A DNA stretch of 25,917 nucleotides from GCA-2731375 sp047518225 (GTDB lineage Bacteria > Pseudomonadota > Alphaproteobacteria > GCA-2731375), in assembly GCA_047518225.1 (NCBI GenBank), contig JAKZRK010000018.1:1-25917 (forward strand), given 5' to 3'. The notes beneath the pieces were generated by a model. That model was not told the origin of the DNA and made no database searches. It worked only from the letters and a program-made list of their open reading frames with translations. A program made the translations under genes and the position numbers. Position 1 is the first letter of the stretch; every line of letters begins with the position of its first letter. Shown here piece after piece: positions 22,971-25,917 of the stretch.

Positions 22971-23786
22971 ATGTGCCGCTGGTTGGCCTATTTGGGCGCG
23001 CCGATATTTCTGTCCCGGCTTTTGTTCGAGCCCGAGAACTCGTTGATCGATCAAAGCCTGCATGCCCGGGAATCCGTTGCCACGACCAACGGAGATGGTT
23101 TCGGAATTGGTTGGTATGATGCCCGGCCGCACCCCGGCGTCTTTCGCGATGTCCTGCCGGCCTGGAATGACGAGAACCTGCGCGCCATCGCCGAACAAAT
23201 TCGCTCCGGCCTGTTTCTGGCCCATGTGCGCGCCTCGACCGGCACCTCCACCGCCCGGCAAAACTGTCATCCCTTTCGCCATGACGGTTGGCTGTTCATG
23301 CACAACGGCCAGATCGGCGGCTATGGCGCGATCCGCCGGAAGTTGGAGATGTTGATCGCGCCGGAGCTTTACCGCCACCGACTTGGCACCACGGACAGCG
23401 AGGCGATGTTCTATTTGGCCCTGACCCATGGCCTGGAGAACGACCCCGAATTGGCGCTGCGCCGTACGATTGGCACCATTAAGGGGCTGATGATCGAGGC
23501 CGGCATTACCGACCCGCTGCGCATATCCCTCGTGCTTAGCGATGGGCAACGATTGATCGCGTTACGCTACTCCTCGGATCGGCGCTCTCCCAGCATGTAT
23601 CTCGGCCTGGGCGGCAAGGCGCTGGCGGAAGCCGGACTGAACGATGTCGGCGACGGCTCCAACGTGCTGGTGCTGTCGGAACCCCTGGACGATGTCAGCG
23701 ACAGTTGGCGGAAAGTCGAGGATTCCAGCCTCCTGATCGCGGACCGTGGCGGCGTCTCGGCGCATCCCTTCGCGCCGGAAGGATAG
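22971..23786 (+). CDS. Class II glutamine amidotransferase (YafJ/EgtC-like)
   Basis: A 271-residue Ntn-fold glutaminase domain. The N-terminal MCRWLAYLG places the nucleophile Cys2 right after Met, as needed for maturation. NGDGFGIGWYD (40-50), FLAHVRASTGT, FRHDGWLFMHNGQIGGY and GTTDSEAMFYL complete the family motifs. It is a stand-alone protein, unlike purF or glmS fusions, and resembles YafJ and the EgtC group. No ergothioneine genes are adjacent, so the acceptor substrate is unknown. The ATG at 22971 has AGGAGA nine bases upstream. A small dyad TCACG-AC-CGTGA (22922-22933) lies 38 bases before the start. Confidence 0.92.
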   Translation: MCRWLAYLGAPIFLSRLLFEPENSLIDQSLHARESVATTNGDGFGIGWYDARPHPGVFRDVLPAWNDENLRAIAEQIRSGLFLAHVRASTGTSTARQNCHPFRHDGWLFMHNGQIGGYGAIRRKLEMLIAPELYRHRLGTTDSEAMFYLALTHGLENDPELALRRTIGTIKGLMIEAGITDPLRISLVLSDGQRLIALRYSSDRRSPSMYLGLGGKALAEAGLNDVGDGSNVLVLSEPLDDVSDSWRKVEDSSLLIADRGGVSAHPFAPEG

Positions 23787-23857
23787 CGGGCCTTTTTCTT
23801 GCGGGCCTGTTTATGGAATAGCGATTGTCGGGATGGTGCAATCGGGGATGGACCATT

Positions 23858-23932
23858 ATGATGCCGTTCATGAAAAAGGACTTGGCGGGTCCGCACATCG
23901 TCGTTGGGCTGGGCAAGATAAAGGCAAAGTAA
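23858..23932 (+). CDS. Possible 24-residue leader peptide
   Basis: An ATG at 23858 opens 24 codons (MMPFMKKDLAGPHIVVGLGK then IKAK) ending in TAA at 23930-23932, one base before the next gene's ATG at 23934. GGGGATGG upstream is a weak Shine-Dalgarno. It could couple translation into the NDUFA9-like gene or be chance. No family recognised. Confidence 0.2.
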   Translation: MMPFMKKDLAGPHIVVGLGKIKAK

Positions 23933-23933
23933 T

Positions 23934-24878
23934 ATGGGCAAGGCAACGGTCGTCGGCGGTGCCGGGTTTATCGGGCGCTATCTGGTCAAGCGGTTGGCGC
24001 AACAGGGGTGGCAGGTGCGCGTGGCCGTGCGGGACCCGGAAGCGGCAGGTTTCGTGAAGCCCATGGGTGAAGTGGGCCAGGTGCAGCCTATTCAGGCCAA
24101 TATCCGCAACGAAGCCTCCATCGCCCGCGCCGTCGCGGGGGCCGATATGGTGATCAATCTGGCCGGCGTCATGTTTCCCGGTGGGGCGCAAAGCTTTCAA
24201 GCGGTGCATGAGGATGGCGCCGCCGCCGTGGCCCGCGCCGCCCATGCGGCGGGCGCCAGGCGCCTGGTCCATGTCTCGGCCATTGGCGCCGCGCCGGACG
24301 CGGGTAGCAAATATGCCCGCAGCAAGGCCGCGGGTGAGGCCGTGGTGCGGGATGCTTTTCCCACCGCGACCATTGTCCGGCCTTCGAGCATCTTTGGGCC
24401 CGAGGACCAGTTTTTTAATCTGTTTGCCAGGCTGGCGACGATTTCGCCGATCATGCCTTTGCTGGGCGGCGGCCATGGCCGCATGCAACCGGTCTATGTG
24501 GGCGACGTGGCCCAGGCCATCGCCGCCCTGGCGCCGGCGGCGGCGCCCACGGGGGGTACTTATGAACTCGGCGGCCCCCAGGTTTTGAGCATGGCCGAAC
24601 TGATGGCCATGGTTTGCGAACAAACCGGCCGCAAACGCCTCGCCGTGCCCCTGCCGTTCGCGCTTGCCAAGTTCGATGCCTTTTTCCTGCAATTTTTGCC
24701 CTGGCGGATACTGACCATGGACCAGGTCGAGATGTTGAAGGTGGACAATGTGGTCAGTGGCGAGCACCCGGGTCTGGCGGACCTTGGCGTGACGCCGACG
24801 ACCTTGGATGCGGTCCTGCCCGGCTATTTGTACCGCTACCGCAAGGCCGGCCGATTACCCTCGCCCGAACAGGTCTAG
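23934..24878 (+). CDS. NAD(P)-binding NDUFA9-like / NmrA-type SDR protein
   Basis: A 314-residue atypical short-chain dehydrogenase/epimerase-like protein similar to the complex I accessory subunit NDUFA9. The Rossmann motif is VVGGAGFIGRYLVKRL (GGAGFIG, 8-14); further segments are VAVRDPEAAGF, ADMVINLAGVMF, RLVHVSAIGAAPDAGSKYARSKAAGEAVV (including YxxxK), IVRPSSIFGPEDQFFNLFARL, and the C-terminal DQVEMLKVDNVVSG. In alphaproteobacteria such proteins are associated with complex I or quinone metabolism; this is family knowledge, not shown here. It starts one base after a possible leader peptide and is convergent with uppP, 18 bases apart. Confidence 0.9.
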   Translation: MGKATVVGGAGFIGRYLVKRLAQQGWQVRVAVRDPEAAGFVKPMGEVGQVQPIQANIRNEASIARAVAGADMVINLAGVMFPGGAQSFQAVHEDGAAAVARAAHAAGARRLVHVSAIGAAPDAGSKYARSKAAGEAVVRDAFPTATIVRPSSIFGPEDQFFNLFARLATISPIMPLLGGGHGRMQPVYVGDVAQAIAALAPAAAPTGGTYELGGPQVLSMAELMAMVCEQTGRKRLAVPLPFALAKFDAFFLQFLPWRILTMDQVEMLKVDNVVSGEHPGLADLGVTPTTLDAVLPGYLYRYRKAGRLPSPEQV

Positions 24879-24896
24879 ATCTGGTCCTCCGATCGG

Positions 24897-25697
24897 TCAG
24901 GCGTAGACCCAGTATAGCAACCCGGCCCCCAAAACCAGGCGGTAGATGACGAACGGGGTATAGCTGGCATGGCGCAGCCAGCGCATCATCAAGGCCACCG
25001 CCAGCAAGGCGGTCACAAAGGCCAGGGCGGCCGCGATCAAGGCATCCAGACCCAGGGCCAATGGTCCGCTCCGCACCACGCCCAGGCTGGCATAGCTGGC
25101 CGCCGCCAGGATGATCGGGATCGACAGCAGCAACGAGATCCGCGCCGCATCCGGCCGTTCATAGCCCAGACCACGGGCTGCCGTGATGGTAATGCCCGCG
25201 CGCGAGGTGCCGGGGATTAGCGCCAGGGTCTGGGCCACGCCGATCAGCAGAATACCGCCATAACCCAATTGCTCCATCCGGTTGACCCGCAGGCACATCC
25301 GGTCCACCCCCCATAACAACAGGCCGAACAACACGGTGGCCCAGGCAATGACCATTGGCGAACGCAAGTGCACCAGATAGCCGCGGCTGACCAAAACATA
25401 GCCCACGGCCAGCGCCGGCAAGGTACCCAGGACGATCAGCAGGAACAATTGGGCATTCCCATCGAAGCGTCCCCGCAACAGCGCCAGCAGGCCGAAAAAC
25501 ATACTCGCCACGTCTTGGCGGAAATACAGCATCACCGCACCCAGGGTGCCCAGATGCACGGCGATATCGATGGTCGGACCCTGGTCGGGCCAGTCGGCGG
25601 CCAGGGGCACCAGGATCAAATGGGCCGAGGAGGAAATGGGCAAAAATTCAGTCAAACCCTGAACCACGGCGACGACGATCAGATGCAGCAAACTCAC
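24897..25697 (-). CDS. uppP: Undecaprenyl-diphosphate phosphatase UppP (BacA)
   Basis: Integral membrane phosphatase that recycles undecaprenyl diphosphate to the monophosphate carrier for peptidoglycan and O-antigen; high dosage gives bacitracin resistance. The 266-residue protein has about eight hydrophobic segments and both signature motifs: GLTEFLPISSSAH (14-26) and PGTSRAGIT (162-170). The second motif is usually PGxSRSG, so Ala167 replaces the customary serine. I chose GTG at 25697 because GGAGG lies six bases upstream and the family begins with this SLLHLIV segment; the longer frame to 25751 is not needed. An insertion-sequence end lies about 85 bases upstream. Confidence 0.95.
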   Translation of the reverse strand: MSLLHLIVVAVVQGLTEFLPISSSAHLILVPLAADWPDQGPTIDIAVHLGTLGAVMLYFRQDVASMFFGLLALLRGRFDGNAQLFLLIVLGTLPALAVGYVLVSRGYLVHLRSPMVIAWATVLFGLLLWGVDRMCLRVNRMEQLGYGGILLIGVAQTLALIPGTSRAGITITAARGLGYERPDAARISLLLSIPIILAAASYASLGVVRSGPLALGLDALIAAALAFVTALLAVALMMRWLRHASYTPFVIYRLVLGAGLLYWVYA

Positions 25698-25781
25698 ATG
25701 AAACCTCCGGCCTTGCCCCGCTTTTACGCGACCGATTCGCAGCCCCCACACAGTGCCACACCGGGCGGCTTTTTACACTAG

Positions 25782-25917
25782 CAGTCTGTCGGATTTGAGG
25801 GTGTTTTGACGCTACAATTCTGCTCTGTTCTGGTATGATTCTTGATGAAGAATTTTCGCTCTTATGACCGTTCACAACGGATGCTTTTGCCGCCTGATCT
25901 TAAGGACTGGGTGGCCG
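25782..25917 (+). mobile_element. Left end of an insertion sequence (IS1182-like)
   Basis: CAGTCTGTCGGATTTGAGGG from 25782 looks like a terminal inverted repeat. It is preceded by CTAG (25778-25781), a possible target site, and followed after about 60 bases by the start of a transposase. The other end lies outside the window, so boundaries and family are provisional. Confidence 0.65.
25845..25917 (+). CDS. Transposase, N-terminal fragment (cut by window end)
   Basis: The ATG at 25845 opens a frame to the window edge: MKNFRSYDRSQRMLLPPDLK then DWVA. The pattern of an F-R-x-Y-D start followed by LLPPDLxDW is typical of the IS1182-family DDE transposase N-terminus. Only 24 residues are visible, so intactness cannot be judged. 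It faces away from uppP. Confidence 0.7.
   Translation, partial: MKNFRSYDRSQRMLLPPDLKDWVA

Noticed and set aside
23787..23830. Possible terminator after the glutamine amidotransferase gene (GCGGGCCTTTTTCTTGCGGG)
   Set aside because: The GC-rich elements (CGGGCC) are direct, not inverted, repeats, so no stem forms before the T run.

Overview
The window looks like a GC-rich alphaproteobacterial chromosome segment, most likely from the Rhodospirillales or a close relative. This rests on protein families and gene order, not on any search. The signs are an HrcA/CIRCE- and sigma32-type groESL promoter, a Usg-like gene, an Hsp20 gene followed by DUF1150, a short-form RNase D, and the run kdsD-lptC-lptA-lptB-rpoN-hpf-ptsN. 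Most of the window is housekeeping chromosome with small accessory insertions.

Layout. 1-2490: groES-groEL on the minus strand, with a terminator, a heat-shock promoter and one or two CIRCE-type operators. 2500-6840: a plus-strand run of usg, a DsbA-fold HCCA-isomerase-like protein, folD, a VOC protein, a methyltransferase fused to alpha/beta-hydrolase-like segments, and a small unknown protein. 6860-7712: a DUF1778/GNAT toxin-antitoxin pair with a neat operator. 7746-11440: an LLM-class oxidoreductase, a glutathione S-transferase, a HigA-type antitoxin without a toxin, argG and a small CxxC protein. 11490-12524: an Hsp20 gene with its own sigma32-like promoter and a possible ROSE-like thermometer, DUF1150, and a remnant of an MmgE/PrpD gene. 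12568-18771: the minus-strand kdsD-lptCAB-rpoN-hpf-ptsN cluster, with a sigma54-like and a sigma70-like promoter upstream. 18824-21683: a periplasmic molybdopterin-oxidoreductase-fold protein and a hybrid histidine kinase, sitting between the RNase D gene and kdsD. 22650-22736: tRNA-Leu(CAG). 22971-24878: a class II glutamine amidotransferase and an NDUFA9-like NAD(P)-binding protein. 24897-25697: uppP on the minus strand. 25782-end: the left end of an insertion sequence with the start of its transposase.

How the genes work together. Two protein-folding units (GroESL and Hsp20) appear to share a sigma32-type promoter with the same 16-bp spacing. The lpt/kdsD block supplies Kdo precursor and LPS transport. 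In the same transcription unit it carries sigma54 and the nitrogen-PTS/ribosome-hibernation regulators, and the upstream sigma54-like site suggests possible autoregulation. UppP adds a further cell-envelope function. I found no large novel defence or mobile system. The most interesting items are the sensor pair inserted in the lpt neighbourhood, the sigma54-like site, the Hsp20 leader, the hydrolase-methyltransferase fusion and the TA operator.
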